Shown one piece after another: positions 1 through 5,046 of a stretch of DNA of 7,780 nt (position 1 is the first letter of the stretch; every line of letters starts with the position of its first letter). Under the pieces are notes generated by a model, which did not search any database, was not told the origin of the DNA, and saw nothing but the letters and a program-made list of their open reading frames with translations. Source of the stretch: Gammaproteobacteria bacterium (GTDB lineage: Bacteria; Pseudomonadota; Gammaproteobacteria; SG8-11); assembly GCA_016200445.1 (NCBI GenBank), contig JACQEQ010000173.1:1-7780 (forward strand). Reading direction: 5' to 3'. The position numbers and the translations under genes were made by a program.

Positions 1-722
1 CAATAGCCGTGTTTCTTCACCAGCCCATCCACTTTGGCGGTGAACTTGGCGCGCTCGAACGCGATCTCGGGAAATAGAATCACGATCGGAATTTCAGTGT
101 CTTTGCTCGACGCCATGCCGCCCGCCGCCGCGATCCAGCCCGCGTGCCGCCCCATGACTTCCAACACGAACACTTTGGTCGAGGTCTTGGCCATGCTCGC
201 CACGTCGAAGCTGGCTTCGCGCGTCGACACCGCGATGTATTTGGCCACCGAGCCGAAGCCGGGGCAGTTATCGGTGATCGGCAGGTCGTTGTCTACGGTC
301 TTGGGTACGTGCACCGCCTGAATCGGATAGCCCATGGTTTCGGCAAGCTGCGACACTTTCAAACAGGTGTCGGCCGAATCGCCGCCGCCGTTGTAAAAAA
401 AGTAGCCGATGTTGTGCGCCTTGAACACTTCAATCAGGCGTTCGTACTCGCGCCGGTTTTGTTCCAGGCTTTTGAGTTTGTAGCGGCACGAACCGAATGC
501 ACCCGACGGCGTGTGGCGCAGCGCCTTGATGAACGCCGCCGATTCCTTGCTAGTGTCGATCAGGTCTTCGGTCAATGCGCCGATGATGCCGTTGCGCCCG
601 GCGTACACCTTGCCGATCTTGTCTTTATGTTTGCGCGCGGTCTCGATCACTCCGCAGGCTGATGCATTGATGACTGCGGTAACCCCACCCGACTGCGCGT
701 AAAAAGCGTTCTTCTTTGCCAT
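1..722 (-). CDS. pfp: Pyrophosphate-dependent 6-phosphofructokinase, N-terminal 240 residues (3' end outside window)
   Basis: The product phosphorylates fructose 6-phosphate at C1 using pyrophosphate instead of ATP, a reversible cytoplasmic step of glycolysis/gluconeogenesis. Visible motifs are the N-terminal SGGVTAVIN loop (residues 11-19), YNGGGDS (110-116), PKTVDND (140-146) and MGRHAGW (190-196). By alignment with E. coli PfkA, the ATP-permitting Gly104 is replaced by Asp115 and Gly124 by Lys141. This pair is the known signature of PPi-using enzymes. Asp144 is the expected catalytic base. The start is ATG at 722-720, with GGGAG (complement of 729-733) six bases upstream. The family is usually about 400 residues, so roughly 160 are missing beyond position 1. 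It is transcribed divergently from adk. The fold, PPi specificity and start are all well supported. Confidence 0.95.
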   Translation of the reverse strand, partial: MAKKNAFYAQSGGVTAVINASACGVIETARKHKDKIGKVYAGRNGIIGALTEDLIDTSKESAAFIKALRHTPSGAFGSCRYKLKSLEQNRREYERLIEVFKAHNIGYFFYNGGGDSADTCLKVSQLAETMGYPIQAVHVPKTVDNDLPITDNCPGFGSVAKYIAVSTREASFDVASMAKTSTKVFVLEVMGRHAGWIAAAGGMASSKDTEIPIVILFPEIAFERAKFTAKVDGLVKKHGY

Positions 723-728
723 ATCTTG

Positions 729-733
729 CTCCC
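729..733 (-). promoter_or_regulatory. Shine-Dalgarno of pfp
   Basis: On the minus strand this reads GGGAG and lies six bases before the ATG at 722. It fixes the pfp start, since the encoded MAKKNAFYAQSGG is the usual N-terminus of this PPi-PFK group. Confidence 0.7.
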
Positions 734-775
734 GTAAATTGTGCTCACCAAGAAACCGACTACTATTTACTCTAG

Positions 776-790
776 CTCGCCGCCGGCGAG
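776..790. promoter_or_regulatory. GC-rich inverted repeat in the pfp/adk divergent region
   Basis: The sequence CTCGCC-GCC-GGCGAG is a perfect 6-bp inverted repeat around a 3-nt centre. It lies between the two divergent genes, upstream of the proposed adk promoter and about 55 bp upstream of the pfp start. It could be a regulator-binding palindrome or an RNA hairpin in a long leader. It could also be chance, because GC-rich six-base arms are common. No function can be assigned. Confidence 0.25.
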
Positions 791-814
791 AAGTTGAAAT
801 CGCTGATGACGGCA

Positions 815-843
815 TTGACCCAACCCGGGGATCAATGCATAGT
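815..843 (+). promoter_or_regulatory. Candidate sigma70-type promoter of adk
   Basis: TTGACC (815-820, 5/6 match to the -35 consensus) is separated by exactly 17 bp from CATAGT (838-843, 4/6 match to the -10). Transcription would begin near 850 and give a leader of about 33 nt before the adk ATG at 883. This also argues against the longer in-frame starts at 739 and 835, which would lie upstream of or inside the promoter. It was found by reading only and has not been tested. Confidence 0.45.
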
Positions 844-882
844 TCGGCAGACAAAAACAAGCCATGGGAGTGGATCACGACA

Positions 883-2004
883 ATGAGAATCGTACTGCTT
901 GGTGCCCCCGGTTCCGGTAAAGGAACCCAAGCCAAACGTCTCGCTGAAAAATATAAGATTCCGCAAATTTCGACCGGCGATTTATTACGCGCAGCGGTGG
1001 ATGCAAAAACTCCCACCGGCGTGTTGGCCAAGTCGGCGCTCGATGCGGGTCAACTGGTACCGGACCAAGTAGTTTTAGAAATGATCCGTGACCGGATGTC
1101 GAAACCCGACACACAGGACGGCTTCATTCTCGACGGTTTCCCGCGCAATATGATGCAAGCCCAGGCATTGGACTCGATGCTGGCGAAAATTAAACGCCCG
1201 CTGGACTCCGCCATCCTCATCGCCGTCGACTTCGACATCTTGATTCAGCGCATCACCGGCCGTCGCACCTGCGTTTCCTGCGGCACACTGTTCAACATTT
1301 ATAGCTCGCCGTCGCGCTTGGCGGATCGCTGCGACCGTTGCGGCGGCAATCTGCATCACCGCTCCGACGACAACGAAGAAACCATCGGCAACCGGCTGCG
1401 CGTCTACGAAGCGCAAACCACGCCATTGATTGCGTATTACCGTAATCAAAACAAGCTGCGCACCGTGCAAGGCGTGGGTGAAATTCAAGATATCTTCAAC
1501 GACGTCTGCAAAGTCATTGATGAGCTGCCGGAACAAGGCGTTATCGACACCATGTTTGCGCAACATGACGTTAACATCCCGCATGAAAAAGTCGTAAAAT
1601 CCGCCGAACGGCAAGCCGAAATCGCACGTACCGCCGCCGCCGTATTTGCCGCTAAGCCCATCGTAAAACGGCCACCCGTTAAGAAACCGGCCGTCGCTGC
1701 GAAACCGGCAACAAAAACTCCGGCAGTAAAAGCTGCAAAAAAGCAGCCCGCGTCGAAGAAAACGGCCGCCGTGAAAAAAGCCCCGGCGAAAAACTCCTCT
1801 GTAAAAACAAAAGCTGTCCCCAAGAAAAAGGGGCTGGCGATGAAAGCCGCCAAGAAAAAAGCGGCGCCCAAGAAAAAGTCCGCGCCGAAAAAGACCACCA
1901 TCAAAAAACCGGCTGCGAAAAAGAAAGCCGCCGCCAAGAAAAAGCCCGTAGCGAAAAAAGCCGCGCCCAAGAAAAAAGCGGCCGCCAAGAAAAAACGGAA
2001 ATAG
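883..2004 (+). CDS. adk: Adenylate kinase (Zn-type LID) with histone H1-like Lys/Ala/Pro-rich C-terminal tail
   Basis: The product catalyses ATP + AMP = 2 ADP in the cytoplasm. Residues 1 to about 215 are a complete long-form adenylate kinase. Motifs are P-loop GAPGSGKGT (7-15), AMP-binding STGDLLR (30-36), DGFPR (84-88), GRR (126-128), a LID with Cys4 (C130-x2-C133-x16-C150-x2-C153) and the arginines R171/R173. The cysteines imply structural zinc, whereas E. coli Adk has none. Typical family length is 214-220 residues; this protein has 373. Residues 216-256 are a linker. Residues 257-373 are a low-complexity tail with about 45 lysines in 117 residues, mixed with Ala and Pro, as in histone H1-like bacterial proteins. 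The start at 883 gives the canonical MRIVLLGAPG. GGGAG at 866-870 is a possible but distant (12 nt) SD. No stop or frameshift interrupts the core or tail. The kinase call is very secure; any nucleic-acid binding by the tail is inference. Confidence 0.96.
   Translation: MRIVLLGAPGSGKGTQAKRLAEKYKIPQISTGDLLRAAVDAKTPTGVLAKSALDAGQLVPDQVVLEMIRDRMSKPDTQDGFILDGFPRNMMQAQALDSMLAKIKRPLDSAILIAVDFDILIQRITGRRTCVSCGTLFNIYSSPSRLADRCDRCGGNLHHRSDDNEETIGNRLRVYEAQTTPLIAYYRNQNKLRTVQGVGEIQDIFNDVCKVIDELPEQGVIDTMFAQHDVNIPHEKVVKSAERQAEIARTAAAVFAAKPIVKRPPVKKPAVAAKPATKTPAVKAAKKQPASKKTAAVKKAPAKNSSVKTKAVPKKKGLAMKAAKKKAAPKKKSAPKKTTIKKPAAKKKAAAKKKPVAKKAAPKKKAAAKKKRK
1657..2001 (+). repeat. Low-complexity A-rich repeat coding the Lys/Ala/Pro tail of Adk
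   Basis: This stretch is made of degenerate units such as GCCGCCAAGAAAAAA and GCGCCCAAGAAAAAG, encoding AAKKK, APKKK and similar. The density rises toward the 3' end (from about 1849). Runs of five or six A occur repeatedly, so replication slippage and tail-length variation between strains are likely. The reading frame is open throughout. Confidence 0.8.
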
Positions 2005-2030
2005 TTCTTCGATTGCAGGGAGGGGCGACG

Positions 2031-2056
2031 GGCGCTGGGCCTTCGGGTTTGGCGCC
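2031..2056 (+). terminator. Stable UUCG-capped hairpin downstream of adk, possible terminator
   Basis: GGCGCTGGGCC (2031-2041), loop TTCG, then GGTTTGGCGCC (2046-2056) form an 11-bp stem, including four G-U wobbles, closed by the extra-stable C(UUCG)G tetraloop. It starts 26 nt after the adk stop. The following bases (TGGTCGTTTATG) contain only a weak T-run, so it is not a classic intrinsic terminator. It may protect the 3' end or act with Rho. The pairing is certain; the function is inferred. Confidence 0.5.
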
Positions 2057-2069
2057 TGGTCGTTTATGA

Positions 2070-2207
2070 TTCGAAGCTGCATGCAAAGGAATACTGCGCT
2101 GCCCTCTCCCCGCACAAAGCCAGTGCGGCGGGGAATCATGGTCGCTTGCTGTACTCGAAGTACTGTCTGCGGCCTCCGCCTTGTCTTCCTTTGCATGCAG
2201 CTTCGAA
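2070..2207. mobile_element. MITE-like element with perfect 22-bp terminal inverted repeats
   Basis: Bases 2070-2091 and 2186-2207 are exact reverse complements (22 of 22). The arms begin TTCGAAGCTGCATGC and end TTCGAA. They enclose 94 bp without a plausible gene and are flanked on both sides by TGA (2067-2069 and 2208-2210), a possible 3-bp target duplication. The core has smaller hairpins: CCGCAC/GTGCGG (2110-2115/2123-2128) and GTACT-CGA-AGTAC (2151-2163). The size and layout match non-autonomous miniature inverted-repeat elements or similar palindromic intergenic repeats. No transposase is present. Because only one copy is visible, mobility is inferred. Confidence 0.6.
2186..2207. repeat. 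Right terminal inverted repeat of the MITE-like element
   Basis: This is the exact reverse complement of 2070-2091. Its outer end can also fold locally with the flank: AGCTTC (2199-2204) pairs with GAAGCT (2209-2214) around GAAT. GAAGCT also occurs inside the left arm (2073-2078), so it is repeated just outside the right end. Confidence 0.7.
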
Positions 2208-2263
2208 TGAAGCTCCTAAATTCTTCGCAAGAGGTATTCCCGTGGCGAAATTAGACACTGGCA

Positions 2264-3163
2264 ATGGTGCGGTTCGTCATGGAAGGTCAGCATCAACGCG
2301 TGCCAATACCGTCTATGCCCGGCATCGAGCGCGTGACGATCGACGAGCTGCTCAAAGAAGCAGCCGAATTGGTCGGCTTAGGCATTCCGGCGTTAGCGAT
2401 ATTTCCAGTGGTGACTGCCGAAAAAAAATCATTGGATGCGCGTGAAGCGTTTAACCCCGATGGTTTAGCGCAGCGTGCGGTGCGCGCGTTGAAACAGCAT
2501 GCGCCGGAGCTTGGCATTATCACCGACATTGCGCTTGATCCCTATACGACCCATGGCCAGGATGGGCTCATCGACACTAGCGGTTATGTCATGAACGACG
2601 AAACCGTCGCGGTGTTGGTGCAACAAGCGTTGTCGCACGCGCAAGCGGGTGCTGACATCGTCGCGCCGTCCGACATGATGGACGGCCGCATCGGCGCGAT
2701 TCGCGATGCGCTCGAAACCGCCGGACACATTCACACGCGCATCCTCGCCTATTCCGCCAAATACGCATCGAGTTTTTACGGCCCGTTCCGCGACGCAGTC
2801 GGCTCGGCCGGTAACCTGGGCAAGGGCAACAAGTACACCTACCAGCAAGATCCCGCCAACAGCAACGAAGCCTTGCGCGAAGTCGCGCTTGATCTGGACG
2901 AAGGCGCGGACATGATTATGGTCAAACCCGGCATGCCGTATCTTGACATTGTGCGGCGCGTCAAAGACCAGTTCGGCGCACCGACTTTCGTGTATCAAGT
3001 CAGCGGCGAGTACGCGATGCTGATGGCCGCCGCGCAAAACGGCTGGCTGGACGAACGTGCGGTAGTTTTGGAGTCGTTGTTGTCATTTAAGCGCGCCGGT
3101 GCCGACGGCATTCTCACCTACTTCGCCAAGCGTGCGGCGGGCTGGTTAATAGAATCAAAGTAG
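2264..3163 (+). CDS. hemB: Delta-aminolevulinic acid dehydratase (porphobilinogen synthase), N-terminally truncated
   Basis: HemB condenses two 5-aminolevulinate molecules to porphobilinogen, the second common step of tetrapyrrole synthesis, in the cytoplasm. From residue 4 (FVMEG) onward the protein matches the family throughout. Both Schiff-base lysines are present: K166 in YSAKYASS and K221 in MVKPGMPYLD. The metal region TDIALDPYTTHGQDG (87-101) has Asp in place of the three Cys of zinc enzymes, so this is the Mg-type found in pseudomonads. The C-terminus (DGILTYFAKRAAGWL) is complete. It has 299 residues against about 337 in Pseudomonas HemB. About 39 are missing, comprising the N-terminal arm that grips the partner subunit and most of barrel strand 1. 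An in-frame TAG at 2252-2254 blocks extension, and no good SD precedes ATG 2264 (GTG 2267 and ATG 2279 are alternatives). Identity is certain; whether it is functional is open. Confidence 0.9.
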   Translation: MVRFVMEGQHQRVPIPSMPGIERVTIDELLKEAAELVGLGIPALAIFPVVTAEKKSLDAREAFNPDGLAQRAVRALKQHAPELGIITDIALDPYTTHGQDGLIDTSGYVMNDETVAVLVQQALSHAQAGADIVAPSDMMDGRIGAIRDALETAGHIHTRILAYSAKYASSFYGPFRDAVGSAGNLGKGNKYTYQQDPANSNEALREVALDLDEGADMIMVKPGMPYLDIVRRVKDQFGAPTFVYQVSGEYAMLMAAAQNGWLDERAVVLESLLSFKRAGADGILTYFAKRAAGWLIESK

Positions 3164-3199
3164 GATTCAATGCGCACATGCAAAATAAATAGCATGATC

Positions 3200-3205
3200 T
3201 ATAGT
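3200..3205 (+). promoter_or_regulatory. Candidate -10 box upstream of the small gene/Dcd-like cassette
   Basis: TATAGT matches the -10 consensus at 5 of 6 positions and sits 25 bp before the ATG at 3231, in an AT-rich stretch. No convincing -35 lies 16-18 bp upstream (the bases there are around CATGCA), so the promoter is weak, activated or not real. Its presence would let the pair be transcribed independently of hemB. Confidence 0.3.
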
Positions 3206-3230
3206 TAACTCCATCAAGAGGAAGTGACAA

Positions 3231-3500
3231 ATGGAAAAATCGCCGCACGTAGATCACTGGGTAACTGTAACCACATCGTCCGGGATGTTTTCGTCTGAAT
3301 ATGCCATCGCATTGAAGTTAGCGAGCGGCCAAGTAGTGAGTTTTTTCGCGGACAAAGCGCTTATCAAAGAACAGCAAGGTAAGTCATTTTTAAAGGTAAC
3401 GTTGGTAAATCAAAATCCTGCTCAGCATAAAGAGTTAGTTTTACTACCCACAGAAACTTTTGAAACTGCGTCGAGATGGGCTGAAATAGTGACAGAGTAA
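3231..3500 (+). CDS. Hypothetical 89-residue protein, first gene of a two-gene AT-rich cassette
   Basis: I do not recognise a family. The protein is small and soluble, without a signal peptide, membrane segment or cysteine. Alternating hydrophobic stretches (WVTVTT, YAIALKLASGQVVSFFA, FLKVTLV, KELVLLP) suggest a mostly beta fold. They are followed by a possible short C-terminal helix (ETFETASRWAEIV). A strong SD, AGAGGAAG (3217-3224), lies six bases before ATG 3231, which supports real translation. The next gene begins 6 nt after the stop, so the two are very probably cotranscribed. Base composition is visibly AT-richer than hemB and aroE on either side. It could be a regulator or partner of the downstream deaminase-like protein, but this rests only on position. 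Confidence 0.75.
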   Translation: MEKSPHVDHWVTVTTSSGMFSSEYAIALKLASGQVVSFFADKALIKEQQGKSFLKVTLVNQNPAQHKELVLLPTETFETASRWAEIVTE

Positions 3501-3506
3501 AAAGCA

Positions 3507-4082
3507 ATGATACTGAGTAATGTAGAAATCGTGCGTTGCCTTAAGGCAGGCCTTTTCTCAATTAGCCCCATTGCTGGCGACGACCCAACCACCTCTCCAT
3601 TCAACACAAGTGCTGTAGACCTACGCTTGGGTGAAGAGATTCTCGTACCGGACGAGAAAAGCGCACCAGTACAGCTCGATCTAAGAAAACCTGGCATTGC
3701 TCAGTTTTGGGCCAAGCACTCTAAATCACTAAAGATCACTAACCATCAACCATTTTCCCTAACACCAAATAAGTTAGTGCTCGCTCGAACTTGCGAGACC
3801 GTGAGTTTTCCGTTAAACACCACGGAGATTTGCTACAGCGCGCGAGTCGAGGGCAGAAGTTCTTTGGCACGGTGTGGAATTCTCGTTCACTTCACAGCAC
3901 CAACCATTCATGCTGGATTTAGTGGTTCTATTACCCTGGAAATCATTAATCTCGGATCTCACGACTTTCTACTCACGCCAGCAATGTTTATATGTCAACT
4001 CATCATCGAAGAAGTTAAAGGCTGTCCTGTAACAGCCCCGAATCAATTCAAAGGGCAAACAAGCCCAGCTGGTGTTCTGTAG
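3507..4082 (+). CDS. dCTP deaminase / dUTPase-superfamily protein
   Basis: This family deaminates dCTP to dUTP, or hydrolyses dUTP, feeding dTMP synthesis, and works as a homotrimer in the cytoplasm. The 191-residue length is normal for Dcd. Visible family features are MILSNVEI (1-8), SAVDLRLG (35-42, the SYDLRLG position), EGRSSLARCGILVH (115-128), TAPTIHAGF (130-138), GSITLEI (140-146) and FKGQ (181-184, the YQGQ position). E145 is at the place of the catalytic Glu of Dcd. R117, S118, S119 and R122 match the triphosphate-binding stretch. Divergence elsewhere leaves it unclear whether it is a deaminase, a bifunctional enzyme or a dUTPase, so no symbol is given. It begins 6 nt after the 89-residue gene, with only a weak SD (GAG), suggesting coupled translation. 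Its composition is AT-rich (bases 3721-3780 are 35% GC by count), in contrast to its neighbours. Confidence 0.8.
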   Translation: MILSNVEIVRCLKAGLFSISPIAGDDPTTSPFNTSAVDLRLGEEILVPDEKSAPVQLDLRKPGIAQFWAKHSKSLKITNHQPFSLTPNKLVLARTCETVSFPLNTTEICYSARVEGRSSLARCGILVHFTAPTIHAGFSGSITLEIINLGSHDFLLTPAMFICQLIIEEVKGCPVTAPNQFKGQTSPAGVL

Positions 4083-4115
4083 TGTTCTGAAGACACTCGA
4101 CATATTCTTTGCTTA

Positions 4116-4128
4116 GCGCACTGTGCGC
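4116..4128. other. Short palindrome between the Dcd-like gene and aroE
   Basis: GCGCAC-T-GTGCGC is a 6-bp perfect inverted repeat lying just upstream of the proposed aroE -10 element. It has no following T-run, so it is not an intrinsic terminator. It may be an operator overlapping the -35 region, or chance. Confidence 0.25.
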
Positions 4129-4136
4129 CTGCGTGA

Positions 4137-4145
4137 TGATTTAAT
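4137..4145 (+). promoter_or_regulatory. Candidate extended -10 promoter of aroE
   Basis: TGATTTAAT fits an extended -10 (TGn plus TTTAAT, 5/6). There is no good -35 at the usual distance, as is typical of this promoter class. The predicted start site is near 4152, only about 6 nt before the aroE ATG at 4158, which would make the message nearly leaderless. This fits the absence of a Shine-Dalgarno sequence before aroE. Confidence 0.35.
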
Positions 4146-4157
4146 CTCTTAACGACT

Positions 4158-5018
4158 ATGTCCTCGCTCTTCAACTTCAACGCACCACCCGAACACTACG
4201 CCGTACTGGGCAACCCCATCACGCACAGTAAATCGCCGCGTATTCATGCCATGTTTGCCAAGCAAACCGGACAACGCATCGTGTATTCCGCGATTCAAGT
4301 CGATCACGGCGGGTTCCAACAGGCAGTCGGCAATTTTCAAGCGAGCGGCGGTAAGGGTCTGAACGTGACTGTTCCGTTCAAGCGTGAAGCGTGGGAGCTG
4401 GTCAATGATCGCAGCGCACGAGCACAGAATGCGGGCGCGGTGAATACCATTGTGATGCGTGCCGACAGTATCTTGTTTGGCGATAACACCGACGGAGCCG
4501 GACTGCTGCGCGATCTGCGCGGCAATTTTGCTGCTGAGATTTCCGGCCAGCGCGTGTTAATACTCGGCGCCGGCGGCGCGGTACGCGGTGTGCTGCAACC
4601 ACTATTGGAGGAACAACCCGCGTTACTGGTGATTGCCAACCGGACAGCGGATCGTGCCGCAGCTCTTGCGCAGGAATTCGCCACCCTCGGTCCGGTAACG
4701 GGCTGTGGCTTCGATGCGTTGTTTCGCAAACAATTTGATCTGGTAATTAACGGCACTTCTGCCAGCCTGCAAGGCGATTTACCACCGCTCCCCGATGACT
4801 TGCTTACACCTGGCGCCTTATGCTACGACTTGATGTACAGTGCTCAGCACACTGTATTCATGCGCTGGGCGGAGCAGCACGGCGCAGGGCAAGTCGAGGA
4901 TGGTTTAGGGATGCTGGTCGAACAAGCGGCCGAGGCGTTCTATATTTGGCGTGGCGTGCGCCCGCAGACCGCGCCCGTGATTACTCAATTGCGCGCGGAA
5001 CTCGCTAAAACAACGTAG
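4158..5018 (+). CDS. aroE: Shikimate dehydrogenase (NADP+)
   Basis: AroE reduces 3-dehydroshikimate to shikimate with NADPH, the fourth step of the chorismate/aromatic amino acid pathway, in the cytoplasm. The N-terminal substrate domain shows GNPITHSKSP (18-27, with the substrate-binding serines), NVTVPFK (69-75, catalytic Lys75) and GDNTDG (108-113, catalytic Asp112). The Rossmann domain has GAGGAVRG (137-144) and NRT (161-163), where the Arg selects NADP. INGTS (197-201), LMYS (225-228) and EDGLGMLVEQAA (247-258) complete the family pattern. The length of 286 residues is close to the usual 270-290. No clear SD precedes the ATG; the preceding gene ends 75 nt upstream, and the transporter begins 28 nt after the aroE stop, so those two are likely cotranscribed. 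All catalytic residues are present. Confidence 0.96.
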   Translation: MSSLFNFNAPPEHYAVLGNPITHSKSPRIHAMFAKQTGQRIVYSAIQVDHGGFQQAVGNFQASGGKGLNVTVPFKREAWELVNDRSARAQNAGAVNTIVMRADSILFGDNTDGAGLLRDLRGNFAAEISGQRVLILGAGGAVRGVLQPLLEEQPALLVIANRTADRAAALAQEFATLGPVTGCGFDALFRKQFDLVINGTSASLQGDLPPLPDDLLTPGALCYDLMYSAQHTVFMRWAEQHGAGQVEDGLGMLVEQAAEAFYIWRGVRPQTAPVITQLRAELAKTT

Positions 5019-5046
5019 CTTGGCTCAGCCTCGCGGCAAGCGCATA

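Noticed and set aside
144..662. 172-codon plus-strand open frame
   Set aside because: It is the shadow of pfp, which on the opposite strand shows every phosphofructokinase motif.
739..882. 48-residue N-terminal extension of Adk from the first in-frame start
   Set aside because: The family begins MRIVLLGAPG at 883. The extension is Arg-rich and unconserved and covers the probable promoter.
1849..2001. Possible tandem repeat or CRISPR-like array at the end of adk
   Set aside because: The units are short, degenerate and codon-phased Lys/Ala codons without constant repeats or spacers. They are low-complexity protein coding.
1075..2196. Long 373-codon open frame on the minus strand opposite adk
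   Set aside because: It is antisense to a clear adenylate kinase. Its Phe/Leu/Gly/Arg-rich product is the mirror of the Lys codon repeats, and it runs into the inverted-repeat element.
2066..2254. 62-codon frame spanning the palindromic element
   Set aside because: It merely reads through the inverted repeats. It has no SD or recognisable composition and ends at the stop before hemB.
2465..3037. 190-codon minus-strand frame opposite hemB
   Set aside because: The His/Arg/Val-rich product has no family resemblance, and the plus strand here is a conserved enzyme.
3152..3168. GAATC/GATTC hairpin at the hemB stop as a terminator
   Set aside because: It has only five AT-rich pairs and no following T-run, so it is too weak to call.
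3177..3196. CATGC/GCATG inverted repeat before the small gene
   Set aside because: It has five-base arms with a 10-nt loop in AT-rich sequence and is easily chance.
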